In this document: positions 12,501-24,390 of the stretch, piece after piece
Position numbering within the stretch: the stretch's first letter is position 1
How the letters are laid out: every line of letters starts with the position of its first letter
Assembly: GCA_963989245.1 (NCBI GenBank)
Contig: CAXDII010000646.1
Location: forward strand, 186,001 to 250,000
DNA from: Nansenia antarctica
Taxonomy: Eukaryota; Chordata; Actinopteri; Argentiniformes; Microstomatidae
Length of the DNA stretch: 64,000 nucleotides
Reading direction: 5' to 3'
Position numbers and translations under genes: made by a program
The notes under the pieces: generated by a model
What the model saw: only the letters and a program-made list of their open reading frames with translations
Told to the model about the DNA's origin: nothing
The model's database searches: none

Positions 12501-15500
12501 TTTGATAGTTTGATATAACTTGAGAACGAATGCAAAAAACAGTCCACTCTAAGAACAGGCCGCTTGGACACTTTCAGAACAGCTCTGTTAATGACTGAAA
12601 ACAGCTCTCGAAGAGATTGTCAAAAGAGACTCCGAAAACGAAACGTTGATCACTTTTGAGCAAAAGGCTGCACACACGCAATTCAAGTTGCTCTGATTGT
12701 CATTTAGAGTTACATTATAGGATTATTCAACAACAAGTCAAAATGTGCTCGTGAAAGGCAGAAAACAACACTTTGATAGTTTGATATAACTTGAGAACGA
12801 ATGCAAAAAACAGTCCACTCTAAGAACAGGCCGCTTGGACACTTTCAGAACAGCTCTGTTAATGACTGAAAACAGCTCTCGAAGAGATTGTCTAAAGAGA
12901 CTCCGAAAACGAAACGTTGATCACTTTTGAGCAAAAGGCTGCACACACGCAATTCAAGTTGCTCTGATTGTCATTTAGAGTTACATTATAGGATTATTCA
13001 ACAACAAGTCAAAATGTGCTCGTGAAAGGCAGAAAACAACACTTTGATAGTTTGATATAACTTGAGAACGAATGCAAAAAACAGTCCACTCTAAGAACAG
13101 GCCGCTTGGACACTTTCAGAACAGCTCTGTTAATGACTGAAAACAGCTCTCGAAGAGATTGTCTAAAGAGACTCCGAAAACGAAACGTTGATCACTTTTG
13201 AGCAAAAGGCTGCACACACGCAATTCAAGTTGCTCTGATTGTCATTTAGAGTTACATTATAGGATTATTCAACAACAAGTCAAAATGTGCTCGTGAAAGG
13301 CAGAAAACAACACTTTGATAGTTTGATATAACTTGAGAACGAATGCAAAAAACAGTCCACTCTAAGAACAGGCCGCTTGGACACTTTCAGAACAGCTCTG
13401 TTAATGACTGAAAACAGCTCTCGAAGAGATTGTCAAAAGAGACTCCGAAAACGAAACGTTGATCACTTTTGAGCAAAAGGCTGCACACACGCAATTCAAG
13501 TTGCTCTGATTGTCATTTAGAGTTACATTATATGATTATTCAACAACAAGTCAAAATGTGCTCGTGAAAGGCAGAAAACAACACTTTGATAGTTTGATAT
13601 AACTTGAGAACGAATGCAAAAAACAGTCCACTCTAAGAACAGGCCGCTTGGACACTTTCAGAACAGCTCTGTTAATGACTGAAAACAGCTCTCGAAGAGA
13701 TTGTCAAAAGAGACTCCGAAAACGAAACGTTGATCACTTTTGAGCAAAAGGCTGCACACACGCAATTCAAGTTGCTCTGATTGTCATTTAGAGTTACATT
13801 ATAGGATTATTCAACAACAAGTCAAAATGTGCTCGTGAAAGGCAGAAATCAACACTTTGATAGTTTGATATAACTTGAGAACGAATGCAAAAAACAGTCC
13901 ACTCTAAGAACAGGCCGCTTGGACACTTTCAGAACAGCTCTGTTAATGACTGAAAACAGCTCTCGAAGAGATTGTCAAAAGAGACTCCGAAAACGAAACG
14001 TTGATCACTTTTGAGCAAAAGGCTGCACACACGCAATTCAAGTTGCTCTGATTGTCATTTAGAGTTACATTATAGGATTATTCAACAACAAGTCAAAATG
14101 TGCTCGTGAAAGGCAGAAAACAACACTTTGATAGTTTGATATAACTTGAGAACGAATGCAAAAAACAGTCCACTCTAAGAACAGGCCGCTTGGACACTTT
14201 CAGAACAGCTCTGTTAATGACTGAAAACAGCTCTCGAAGAGATTGTCAAAAGAGACTCCGAAAACGAAACGTTGATCACTTTTGAGCAAAAGGCTGCACA
14301 CACGCAATTCAAGTTGCTCTGATTGTCATTTAGAGTTACATTATATGATTATTCAACAACAAGTCAAAATGTGCTCGTGAAAGGCAGAAAACAACACTTT
14401 GATAGTTTGATATAACTTGAGAACGAATGCAAAAAACAGTCCACTCTAAGAACAGGCCGCTTGGACACTTTCAGAACAGCTCTGTTAATGACTGAAAACA
14501 GCTCTCGAAGAGATTGTCAAAAGAGACTCCGAAAACGAAACGTTGATCACTTTTGAGCAAAAGGCTGCACACACGCAATTCAAGTTGCTCTGATTGTCAT
14601 TTAGAGTTACATTATAGGATTATTCAACAACAAGTCAAAATGTGCTCGTGAAAGGCAGAAAACAACACTTTGATAGTTTGATATAACTTGAGAACGAATG
14701 CAAAAAACAGTCCACTCTAAGAACAGGCCGCTTGGACACTTTCAGAACAGCTCTGTTAATGACTGAAAACAGCTCTCGAAGAGATTGTCAAAAGAGACTC
14801 CGAAAACGAAACGTTGATCACTTTTGAGCAAAAGGCTGCACACACGCAATTCAAGTTGCTCTGATTGTCATTTAGAGTTACATTATATGATTATTCAACA
14901 ACAAGTCAAAATGTGCTCGTGAAAGGCAGAAAACAACACTTTGATAGTTTGATATAACTTGAGAACGAATGCAAAAAACAGTCCACTCTAAGAACAGGCC
15001 GCTTGGACACTTTCAGAACAGCTCTGTTAATGACTGAAAACAGCTCTCGAAGAGATTGTCAAAAGAGACTCCGAAAACGAAACGTTGATCACTTTTGAGC
15101 AAAAGGCTGCACACACGCAATTCAAGTTGCTCTGATTGTCATTTAGAGTTACATTATAGGATTATTCAACAACAAGTCAAAATGTGCTCGTGAAAGGCAG
15201 AAAACAACACTTTGATAGTTTGATATAACTTGAGAACGAATGCAAAAAACAGTCCACTCTAAGAACAGGCCGCTTGGACACTTTCAGAACAGCTCTGTTA
15301 ATGACTGAAAACAGCTCTCGAAGAGATTGTCAAAAGAGACTCTGAAAACGAAACGTTGATCACTTTTGAGCAAAAGGCTGCACACACGCAATTCAAGTTG
15401 CTCTGATTGTCATTTAGAGTTACATTATAGGATTATTCAACAACAAGTCAAAATGTGCTCGTGAAAGGCAGAAAACAACACTTTGATAGTTTGATATAAC

Positions 15501-16531
15501 TTGAGAACGAATGCAAAAAACAGTCCACTCTAAGAACAGGCCGCTTGGACACTTTCAGAACAGCTCTGTTAATGACTGAAAACAGCTCTCGAAGAGATTG
15601 TCAAAAGAGACTCCGAAAACGAAACGTTGATCACTTTTGAGCAAAAGGCTGCACACACGCAATTCAAGTTGCTCTGATTGTCATTTAGAGTTACATTATA
15701 TGATTATTCAACAACAAGTCAAAATGTGCTCGTGAAAGGCAGAAAACAACACTTTGATAGTTTGATATAACTTGAGAACGAATGCAAAAAACAGTCCACT
15801 CTAAGAACAGGCCGCTTGGACACTTTCAGAACAGCTCTGTTAATGACTGAAAACAGCTCTCGAAGAGATTGTCAAAAGAGACTCCGAAAACGAAACGTTG
15901 ATCACTTTTGAGCAAAAGGCTGCACACACGCAATTCAAGTTGCTCTGATTGTCATTTAGAGTTACATTATAGGATTATTCAACAACAAGTCAAAATGTGC
16001 TCGTGAAAGGCAGAAAACAACACTTTGATAGTTTGATATAACTTGAGAACGAATGCAAAAAACAGTCCACTCTAAGAACAGGCCGCTTGGACACTTTCAG
16101 AACAGCTCTGTTAATGACTGAAAACAGCTCTCGAAGAGATTGTCAAAAGAGACTCTGAAAACGAAACGTTGATCACTTTTGAGCAAAAGGCTGCACACAC
16201 GCAATTCAAGTTGCTCTGATTGTCATTTAGAGTTACATTATAGGATTATTCAACAACAAGTCAAAATGTGCTCGTGAAAGGCAGAAAACAACACTTTGAT
16301 AGTTTGATATAACTTGAGAACGAATGCAAAAAACAGTCCACTCTAAGAACAGGCCGCTTGGACACTTTCAGAACAGCTCTGTTAATGACTGAAAACAGCT
16401 CTCGAAGAGATTGTCAAAAGAGACTCTGAAAACGAAACGTTGATCACTTTTGAGCAAAAGGCTGCACACACGCAATTCAAGTTGCTCTGATTGTCATTTA
16501 GAGTTACATTATAGGATTATTCAACAACAAG
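6505..16531. repeat. Array segment, units 25-61
   Basis: Class order: 3,1,2,2,2,1,1,1,3,1,2,3,1,4,1,4,1,2,2,2,1,1,1,5,5,3,1,7,3,1,3,1,2,3,1,2,2. Unit 25 has a private G127A (6631). Class 4, joining T167 with T254, appears only at units 38 and 40, in a 4-1-4-1 dimer repeat. Units 48 and 49 are the only adjacent class 5 pair. The order is otherwise short runs of 3-1 and 3-1-2, with no long block repeat that I could find. Confidence 0.88.
10028..11111. repeat. Dimer duplication, units 38-41 (4-1-4-1)
   Basis: T167 combined with T254 occurs only in units 38 and 40, separated by a basal unit, so a 542-bp dimer was probably duplicated. Class 4 itself looks like a recombinant of classes 2 and 3 with an exchange between positions 167 and 254. 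Confidence 0.8.
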
Positions 16532-16802
16532 TCAAAATGTGCTCGTGAAAGGCAGAAAACAACACTTTGATAGTTTGATATAACTTGAGAACGAATGCAA
16601 AAAACAGTCCACTCTAAGAACAGGCCGCTTGAACACTTTCAGAACAGCTCTGTTAATGACTGAAAACAGCTCTCGAAGAGATTGTCAAAAGAGACTCCGA
16701 AAACGAAACGTTGATCACGTTTGAGCAAAAAGCTGCACACACGCAATTCAAGTTGCTCTGATTGTCATTTAGAGTTACATTATAGGATTATTCAACAACA
16801 AG
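16532..16802. repeat. Hybrid monomer, unit 62 (right half of class 10)
   Basis: G188 and A200 of class 10 are present, but positions 28 and 137 have the basal bases, and there is a private G101A (16632). It is followed by a class 5 and a class 1 unit, just as a true class 10 unit would be. The simplest reading is an exchange between unit positions 138 and 187 (window 16669-16718) that joined ordinary array on the left to cassette sequence on the right. Gene conversion of the left part would look the same. Confidence 0.85.
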
Positions 16803-17886
16803 TCAAAATGTGCTCGTGAAAGGCAGAAAACAACACTTTGATAGTTTGATATAACTTGAGAACGAATGCAAAAAACAGTCCACTCTAAGAACAGGCCGCT
16901 TGGACACTTTCAGAACAGCTCTGTTAATGACTGAAAACAGCTCTCGAAGAGATTGTCTAAAGAGACTCCGAAAACGAAACGTTGATCACTTTTGAGCAAA
17001 AGGCTGCACACACGCAATTCAAGTTGCTCTGATTGTCATTTAGAGTTACATTATAGGATTATTCAACAACAAGTCAAAATGTGCTCGTGAAAGGCAGAAA
17101 ACAACACTTTGATAGTTTGATATAACTTGAGAACGAATGCAAAAAACAGTCCACTCTAAGAACAGGCCGCTTGGACACTTTCAGAACAGCTCTGTTAATG
17201 ACTGAAAACAGCTCTCGAAGAGATTGTCAAAAGAGACTCCGAAAACGAAACGTTGATCACTTTTGAGCAAAAGGCTGCACACACGCAATTCAAGTTGCTC
17301 TGATTGTCATTTAGAGTTACATTATAGGATTATTCAACAACAAGTCAAAATGTGCTCGTGAAAGGCAGAAAACAACACTTTGATAGTTTGATATAACTTG
17401 AGAACGAATGCAAAAAACAGTCCACTCTAAGAACAGGCCGCTTGGACACTTTCAGAACAGCTCTGTTAATGACTGAAAACAGCTCTCGAAGAGATTGTCA
17501 AAAGAGACTCTGAAAACGAAACGTTGATCACTTTTGAGCAAAAGGCTGCACACACGCAATTCAAGTTGCTCTGATTGTCATTTAGAGTTACATTATAGGA
17601 TTATTCAACAACAAGTCAAAATGTGCTCGTGAAAGGCAGAAAACAACACTTTGATAGTTTGATATAACTTGAGAACGAATGCAAAAAACAGTCCACTCTA
17701 AGAACAGGCCGCTTGGACACTTTCAGAACAGCTCTGTTAATGACTGAAAACAGCTCTCGAAGAGATTGTCAAAAGAGACTCCGAAAACGAAACGTTGATC
17801 ACTTTTGAGCAAAAGGCTGCACACACGCAATTCAAGTTGCTCTGATTGTCATTTAGAGTTACATTATAGGATTATTCAACAACAAG

Positions 17887-18970
17887 TCAAAATGTGCTCG
17901 TGAAAGGCAGAAAACAACACTTTAATAGTTTGATATAACTTGAGAACGAATGCAAAAAACAGTCCACTCTAAGAACAGGCCGCTTGGACACTTTCAGAAC
18001 AGCTCTGTTAATGACTGAAAACAGCTCTCGAAGAGATTGTCAAAAGAGACTCCGAAAACGAAACGTTGATCACTTTTGAGCAAAAGGCTCCACACACGCA
18101 ATTCAAGTTGCTCTGATTGTCATTTAGAGTTACATTATAGGATTATTCAACAACAAGTCAAAATGTGCTCGTGAAAGGCAGAAATCAACACTTTGATAGT
18201 TTGATATAACTTGAGAACGAATGCAAAAAACAGTCCACTCTAAGAACAGGCCGCTTGGACACTTTCAGAACAGCTCTGTTAATGACTGAAAACCGCTCTC
18301 GAAGAGATTGTCAAAAGAGACTCCGAAAACGAAACGTTGATCACGTTTGAGCAAAAAGCTGCACACACGCAATTCAAGTTGCTCTGATTGTCATTTAGAG
18401 TTACATTATAGGATTATTCAACAACAAGTCAAAATGTGCTCGTGAAAGGCAGAAAACAACACTTTGATAGTTTGATATAACTTGAGAACGAATGCAAAAA
18501 ACAGTCCACTCTAAGAACAGGCCGCTTGGACACTTTCAGAACAGCTCTGTTAATGACTGAAAACAGCTCTCGAAGAGATTGTCTAAAGAGACTCCGAAAA
18601 CGAAACGTTGATCACTTTTGAGCAAAAGGCTGCACACACGCAATTCAAGTTGCTCTGATTGTCATTTAGAGTTACATTATAGGATTATTCAACAACAAGT
18701 CAAAATGTGCTCGTGAAAGGCAGAAAACAACACTTTGATAGTTTGATATAACTTGAGAACGAATGCAAAAAACAGTCCACTCTAAGAACAGGCCGCTTGG
18801 ACACTTTCAGAACAGCTCTGTTAATGACTGAAAACAGCTCTCGAAGAGATTGTCAAAAGAGACTCCGAAAACGAAACGTTGATCACTTTTGAGCAAAAGG
18901 CTGCACACACGCAATTCAAGTTGCTCTGATTGTCATTTAGAGTTACATTATAGGATTATTCAACAACAAG
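17887..18970. repeat. Cassette 9-10-5-1, copy 1 (units 67-70)
   Basis: Four consecutive units with a fixed order of variants. The class 9 unit has A38 (17924) and C204 (18090). The class 10 unit has T28 (18185), C137 (18294), G188 (18345) and A200 (18357). The class 5 unit has T156, and the last is basal. All four carry C167. Preceded by class 1 at unit 66 and followed by two more class 1 units, unlike copies in which class 5 or class 2 follows. Confidence 0.92.
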
Positions 18971-21138
18971 TCAAAATGTGCTCGTGAAAGGCAGAAAACA
19001 ACACTTTGATAGTTTGATATAACTTGAGAACGAATGCAAAAAACAGTCCACTCTAAGAACAGGCCGCTTGGACACTTTCAGAACAGCTCTGTTAATGACT
19101 GAAAACAGCTCTCGAAGAGATTGTCAAAAGAGACTCCGAAAACGAAACGTTGATCACTTTTGAGCAAAAGGCTGCACACACGCAATTCAAGTTGCTCTGA
19201 TTGTCATTTAGAGTTACATTATAGGATTATTCAACAACAAGTCAAAATGTGCTCGTGAAAGGCAGAAAACAACACTTTGATAGTTTGATATAACTTGAGA
19301 ACGAATGCAAAAAACAGTCCACTCTAAGAACAGGCCGCTTGGACACTTTCAGAACAGCTCTGTTAATGACTGAAAACAGCTCTCGAAGAGATTGTCAAAA
19401 GAGACTCCGAAAACGAAACGTTGATCACTTTTGAGCAAAAGGCTGCACACACGCAATTCAAGTTGCTCTGATTGTCATTTAGAGTTACATTATAGGATTA
19501 TTCAACAACAAGTCAAAATGTGCTCGTGAAAGGCAGAAAACAACACTTTGATAGTTCGATATAACTTGAGAACGAATGCAAAAAACAGTCCACTCTAAGA
19601 ACAGGCCGCTTGGACACTTTCAGAACAGCTCTGTTAATGACTGAAAACAGCTCTCGAAGAGATTGTCAAAAGAGACTCTGAAAACGAAACGTTGATCACT
19701 TTTGAGCAAAAGGCTGCACACACGCAATTCAAGTTGCTCTGATTGTCATTTAGAGTTACATTATAGGATTATTCAACAACAAGTCAAAATGTGCTCGTGA
19801 AAGGCAGAAAACAACACTTTGATAGTTTGATATAACTTGAGAACGAATGCAAAAAACAGTCCACTCTAAGAACAGGCCGCTTGGACACTTTCAGAACAGC
19901 TCTGTTAATGACTGAAAACAGCTCTCGAAGAGATTGTCAAAAGAGACTCCGAAAACGAAACGTTGATCACTTTTGAGCAAAAGGCTGCACACACGCAATT
20001 CAAGTTGCTCTGATTGTCATTTAGAGTTACATTATAGGATTATTCAACAACAAGTCAAAATGTGCTCGTGAAAGGCAGAAAACAACACTTTGATAGTTTG
20101 ATATAACTTGAGAACGAATGCAAAAAACAGTCCACTCTAAGAACAGGCCGCTTGGACACTTTCAGAACAGCTCTGTTAATGACTGAAAACAGCTCTCGAA
20201 GAGATTGTCAAAAGAGACTCTGAAAACGAAACGTTGATCACTTTTGAGCAAAAGGCTGCACACACGCAATTCAAGTTGCTCTGATTGTCATTTAGAGTTA
20301 CATTATAGGATTATTCAACAACAAGTCAAAATGTGCTCGTGAAAGGCAGAAAACAACACTTTGATAGTTTGATATAACTTGAGAACGAATGCAAAAAACA
20401 GTCCACTCTAAGAACAGGCCGCTTGGACACTTTCAGAACAGCTCTGTTAATGACTGAAAACAGCTCTCGAAGAGATTGTCAAAAGAGACTCTGAAAACGA
20501 AACGTTGATCACTTTTGAGCAAAAGGCTGCACACACGCAATTCAAGTTGCTCTGATTGTCATTTAGAGTTACATTATAGGATTATTCAACAACAAGTCAA
20601 AATGTGCTCGTGAAAGGCAGAAAACAACACTTTGATAGTTTGATATAACTTGAGAACGAATGCAAAAAACAGTCCACTCTAAGAACAGGCCGCTTGGACA
20701 CTTTCAGAACAGCTCTGTTAATGACTGAAAACAGCTCTCGAAGAGATTGTCAAAAGAGACTCTGAAAACGAAACGTTGATCACTTTTGAGCAAAAGGCTG
20801 CACACACGCAATTCAAGTTGCTCTGATTGTCATTTAGAGTTACATTATAGGATTATTCAACAACAAGTCAAAATGTGCTCGTGAAAGGCAGAAAACAACA
20901 CTTTGATAGTTTGATATAACTTGAGAACGAATGCAAAAAACAGTCCACTCTAAGAACAGGCCGCTTGGACACTTTCAGAACAGCTCTGTTAATGACTGAA
21001 AACAGCTCTCGAAGAGATTGTCAAAAGAGACTCCGAAAACGAAACGTTGATCACTTTTGAGCAAAAGGCTGCACACACGCAATTCAAGTTGCTCTGATTG
21101 TCATTTAGAGTTACATTATAGGATTATTCAACAACAAG

Positions 21139-21409
21139 TCAAAATGTGCTCGTGAAAGGCAGAAAACAACACTTTAATAGTTTGATATAACTTGAGAACG
21201 AATGCAAAAAACAGTCCACTCTAAGAACAGGCCGCTTGGACACTTTCAGAACAGCTCTGTTAATGACTGAAAACAGCTCTCGAAGAGATTGTCAAAAGAG
21301 ACTCCGAAAACGAAACGTTGATCACTTTTGAGCAAAAGGCTGCACACACGCAATTCAAGTTGCTCTGATTGTCATTTAGAGTTACATTATAGGATTATTC
21401 AACAACAAG
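21139..21409. repeat. Hybrid monomer, unit 79 (left half of class 9)
   Basis: A38 is present without C204, on a C167 background, and this is the only class 11 unit. It sits directly before a complete class 9 unit. It could be a crossover or conversion product of classes 9 and 1, or an ancestral A38 unit from which class 9 was later made by gaining C204. Confidence 0.8.
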
Positions 21410-22493
21410 TCAAAATGTGCTCGTGAAAGGCAGAAAACAACACTTTAATAGTTTGATATAACTTGAGAACGAATGCAAAAAACAGTCCACTCTAAGAACA
21501 GGCCGCTTGGACACTTTCAGAACAGCTCTGTTAATGACTGAAAACAGCTCTCGAAGAGATTGTCAAAAGAGACTCCGAAAACGAAACGTTGATCACTTTT
21601 GAGCAAAAGGCTCCACACACGCAATTCAAGTTGCTCTGATTGTCATTTAGAGTTACATTATAGGATTATTCAACAACAAGTCAAAATGTGCTCGTGAAAG
21701 GCAGAAATCAACACTTTGATAGTTTGATATAACTTGAGAACGAATGCAAAAAACAGTCCACTCTAAGAACAGGCCGCTTGGACACTTTCAGAACAGCTCT
21801 GTTAATGACTGAAAACCGCTCTCGAAGAGATTGTCAAAAGAGACTCCGAAAACGAAACGTTGATCACGTTTGAGCAAAAAGCTGCACACACGCAATTCAA
21901 GTTGCTCTGATTGTCATTTAGAGTTACATTATAGGATTATTCAACAACAAGTCAAAATGTGCTCGTGAAAGGCAGAAAACAACACTTTGATAGTTTGATA
22001 TAACTTGAGAACGAATGCAAAAAACAGTCCACTCTAAGAACAGGCCGCTTGGACACTTTCAGAACAGCTCTGTTAATGACTGAAAACAGCTCTCGAAGAG
22101 ATTGTCTAAAGAGACTCCGAAAACGAAACGTTGATCACTTTTGAGCAAAAGGCTGCACACACGCAATTCAAGTTGCTCTGATTGTCATTTAGAGTTACAT
22201 TATAGGATTATTCAACAACAAGTCAAAATGTGCTCGTGAAAGGCAGAAAACAACACTTTGATAGTTTGATATAACTTGAGAACGAATGCAAAAAACAGTC
22301 CACTCTAAGAACAGGCCGCTTGGACACTTTCAGAACAGCTCTGTTAATGACTGAAAACAGCTCTCGAAGAGATTGTCAAAAGAGACTCCGAAAACGAAAC
22401 GTTGATCACTTTTGAGCAAAAGGCTGCACACACGCAATTCAAGTTGCTCTGATTGTCATTTAGAGTTACATTATAGGATTATTCAACAACAAG
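21410..22493. repeat. Cassette 9-10-5-1, copy 2 (units 80-83)
   Basis: The full set of diagnostic bases is present. It is preceded by unit 79, which has A38 without C204, and followed by a class 5 unit, giving the five-unit block 9-10-5-1-5 that is duplicated directly afterwards. Confidence 0.92.
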
Positions 22494-22764
22494 TCAAAAT
22501 GTGCTCGTGAAAGGCAGAAAACAACACTTTGATAGTTTGATATAACTTGAGAACGAATGCAAAAAACAGTCCACTCTAAGAACAGGCCGCTTGGACACTT
22601 TCAGAACAGCTCTGTTAATGACTGAAAACAGCTCTCGAAGAGATTGTCTAAAGAGACTCCGAAAACGAAACGTTGATCACTTTTGAGCAAAAGGCTGCAC
22701 ACACGCAATTCAAGTTGCTCTGATTGTCATTTAGAGTTACATTATAGGATTATTCAACAACAAG

Positions 22765-23035
22765 TCAAAATGTGCTCGTGAAAGGCAGAAAACAACACTT
22801 TGATAGTTTGATATAACTTGAGAACGAATGCAAAAAACAGTCCACTCTAAGAACAGGCCGCTTGGACACTTTCAGAACAGCTCTGTTAATGACTGAAAAC
22901 AGCTCTCGAAGAGATTGTCAAAAGAGACTCCGAAAACGAAACGTTGATCACTTTTGAGCAAAAGGCTCCACACACGCAATTCAAGTTGCTCTGATTGTCA
23001 TTTAGAGTTACATTATAGGATTATTCAACAACAAG
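22765..23035. repeat. Hybrid monomer, unit 85 (right half of class 9)
   Basis: C204 occurs with G38. It starts the second copy of the 5-unit block 9-10-5-1-5. An unequal crossover between the class 9 unit opening the block and the class 1 unit following it would produce exactly this: left part class 1, right part class 9. The exchange would lie between window 22803 and 22967. Confidence 0.82.
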
Positions 23036-23848
23036 TCAAAATGTGCTCGTGAAAGGCAGAAATCAACACTTTGATAGTTTGATATAACTTGAGAACGAAT
23101 GCAAAAAACAGTCCACTCTAAGAACAGGCCGCTTGGACACTTTCAGAACAGCTCTGTTAATGACTGAAAACCGCTCTCGAAGAGATTGTCAAAAGAGACT
23201 CCGAAAACGAAACGTTGATCACGTTTGAGCAAAAAGCTGCACACACGCAATTCAAGTTGCTCTGATTGTCATTTAGAGTTACATTATAGGATTATTCAAC
23301 AACAAGTCAAAATGTGCTCGTGAAAGGCAGAAAACAACACTTTGATAGTTTGATATAACTTGAGAACGAATGCAAAAAACAGTCCACTCTAAGAACAGGC
23401 CGCTTGGACACTTTCAGAACAGCTCTGTTAATGACTGAAAACAGCTCTCGAAGAGATTGTCTAAAGAGACTCCGAAAACGAAACGTTGATCACTTTTGAG
23501 CAAAAGGCTGCACACACGCAATTCAAGTTGCTCTGATTGTCATTTAGAGTTACATTATAGGATTATTCAACAACAAGTCAAAATGTGCTCGTGAAAGGCA
23601 GAAAACAACACTTTGATAGTTTGATATAACTTGAGAACGAATGCAAAAAACAGTCCACTCTAAGAACAGGCCGCTTGGACACTTTCAGAACAGCTCTGTT
23701 AATGACTGAAAACAGCTCTCGAAGAGATTGTCAAAAGAGACTCCGAAAACGAAACGTTGATCACTTTTGAGCAAAAGGCTGCACACACGCAATTCAAGTT
23801 GCTCTGATTGTCATTTAGAGTTACATTATAGGATTATTCAACAACAAG
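22765..23848. repeat. Cassette 9-10-5-1, copy 3, with hybrid first unit (units 85-88)
   Basis: Units 86-88 are typical. Unit 85 has C204 but keeps G38, so only its right part is class 9. The following class 5, 1 and 3 units match what follows the cassette at units 136-138, 149-151 and 166-168. Confidence 0.92.
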
Positions 23849-24390
23849 TCAAAATGTGCTCGTGAAAGGCAGAAAACAACACTTTGATAGTTTGATATAA
23901 CTTGAGAACGAATGCAAAAAACAGTCCACTCTAAGAACAGGCCGCTTGGACACTTTCAGAACAGCTCTGTTAATGACTGAAAACAGCTCTCGAAGAGATT
24001 GTCTAAAGAGACTCCGAAAACGAAACGTTGATCACTTTTGAGCAAAAGGCTGCACACACGCAATTCAAGTTGCTCTGATTGTCATTTAGAGTTACATTAT
24101 AGGATTATTCAACAACAAGTCAAAATGTGCTCGTGAAAGGCAGAAAACAACACTTTGATAGTTTGATATAACTTGAGAACGAATGCAAAAAACAGTCCAC
24201 TCTAAGAACAGGCCGCTTGGACACTTTCAGAACAGCTCTGTTAATGACTGAAAACAGCTCTCGAAGAGATTGTCAAAAGAGACTCCGAAAACGAAACGTT
24301 GATCACTTTTGAGCAAAAGGCTGCACACACGCAATTCAAGTTGCTCTGATTGTCATTTAGAGTTACATTATAGGATTATTCAACAACAAG

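Larger units (their letters stand above)
21410..24119. repeat. 5-unit tandem duplication, units 80-84 and 85-89
   Basis: Both copies read 9,10,5,1,5, and the second starts with the hybrid unit 85. The period is 1355 bp. The hybrid gives the position of the joining event to within about 165 bp. Confidence 0.87.
16532..24390. repeat. Array segment, units 62-90: first cassette zone
   Basis: Class order: 10p,5,1,2,1,9,10,5,1,1,1,2,1,2,2,2,1,11,9,10,5,1,5,9p,10,5,1,5,1. The zone opens with a half-type class 10 unit (62) and contains three copies of the 9-10-5-1 cassette, starting at units 67, 80 and 85. Units 80-84 and 85-89 form a direct 5-unit duplication whose second copy begins with a half-type class 9 unit. 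Private changes: G101A in unit 62 (16632) and T45C in unit 73 (19557). Confidence 0.9.
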
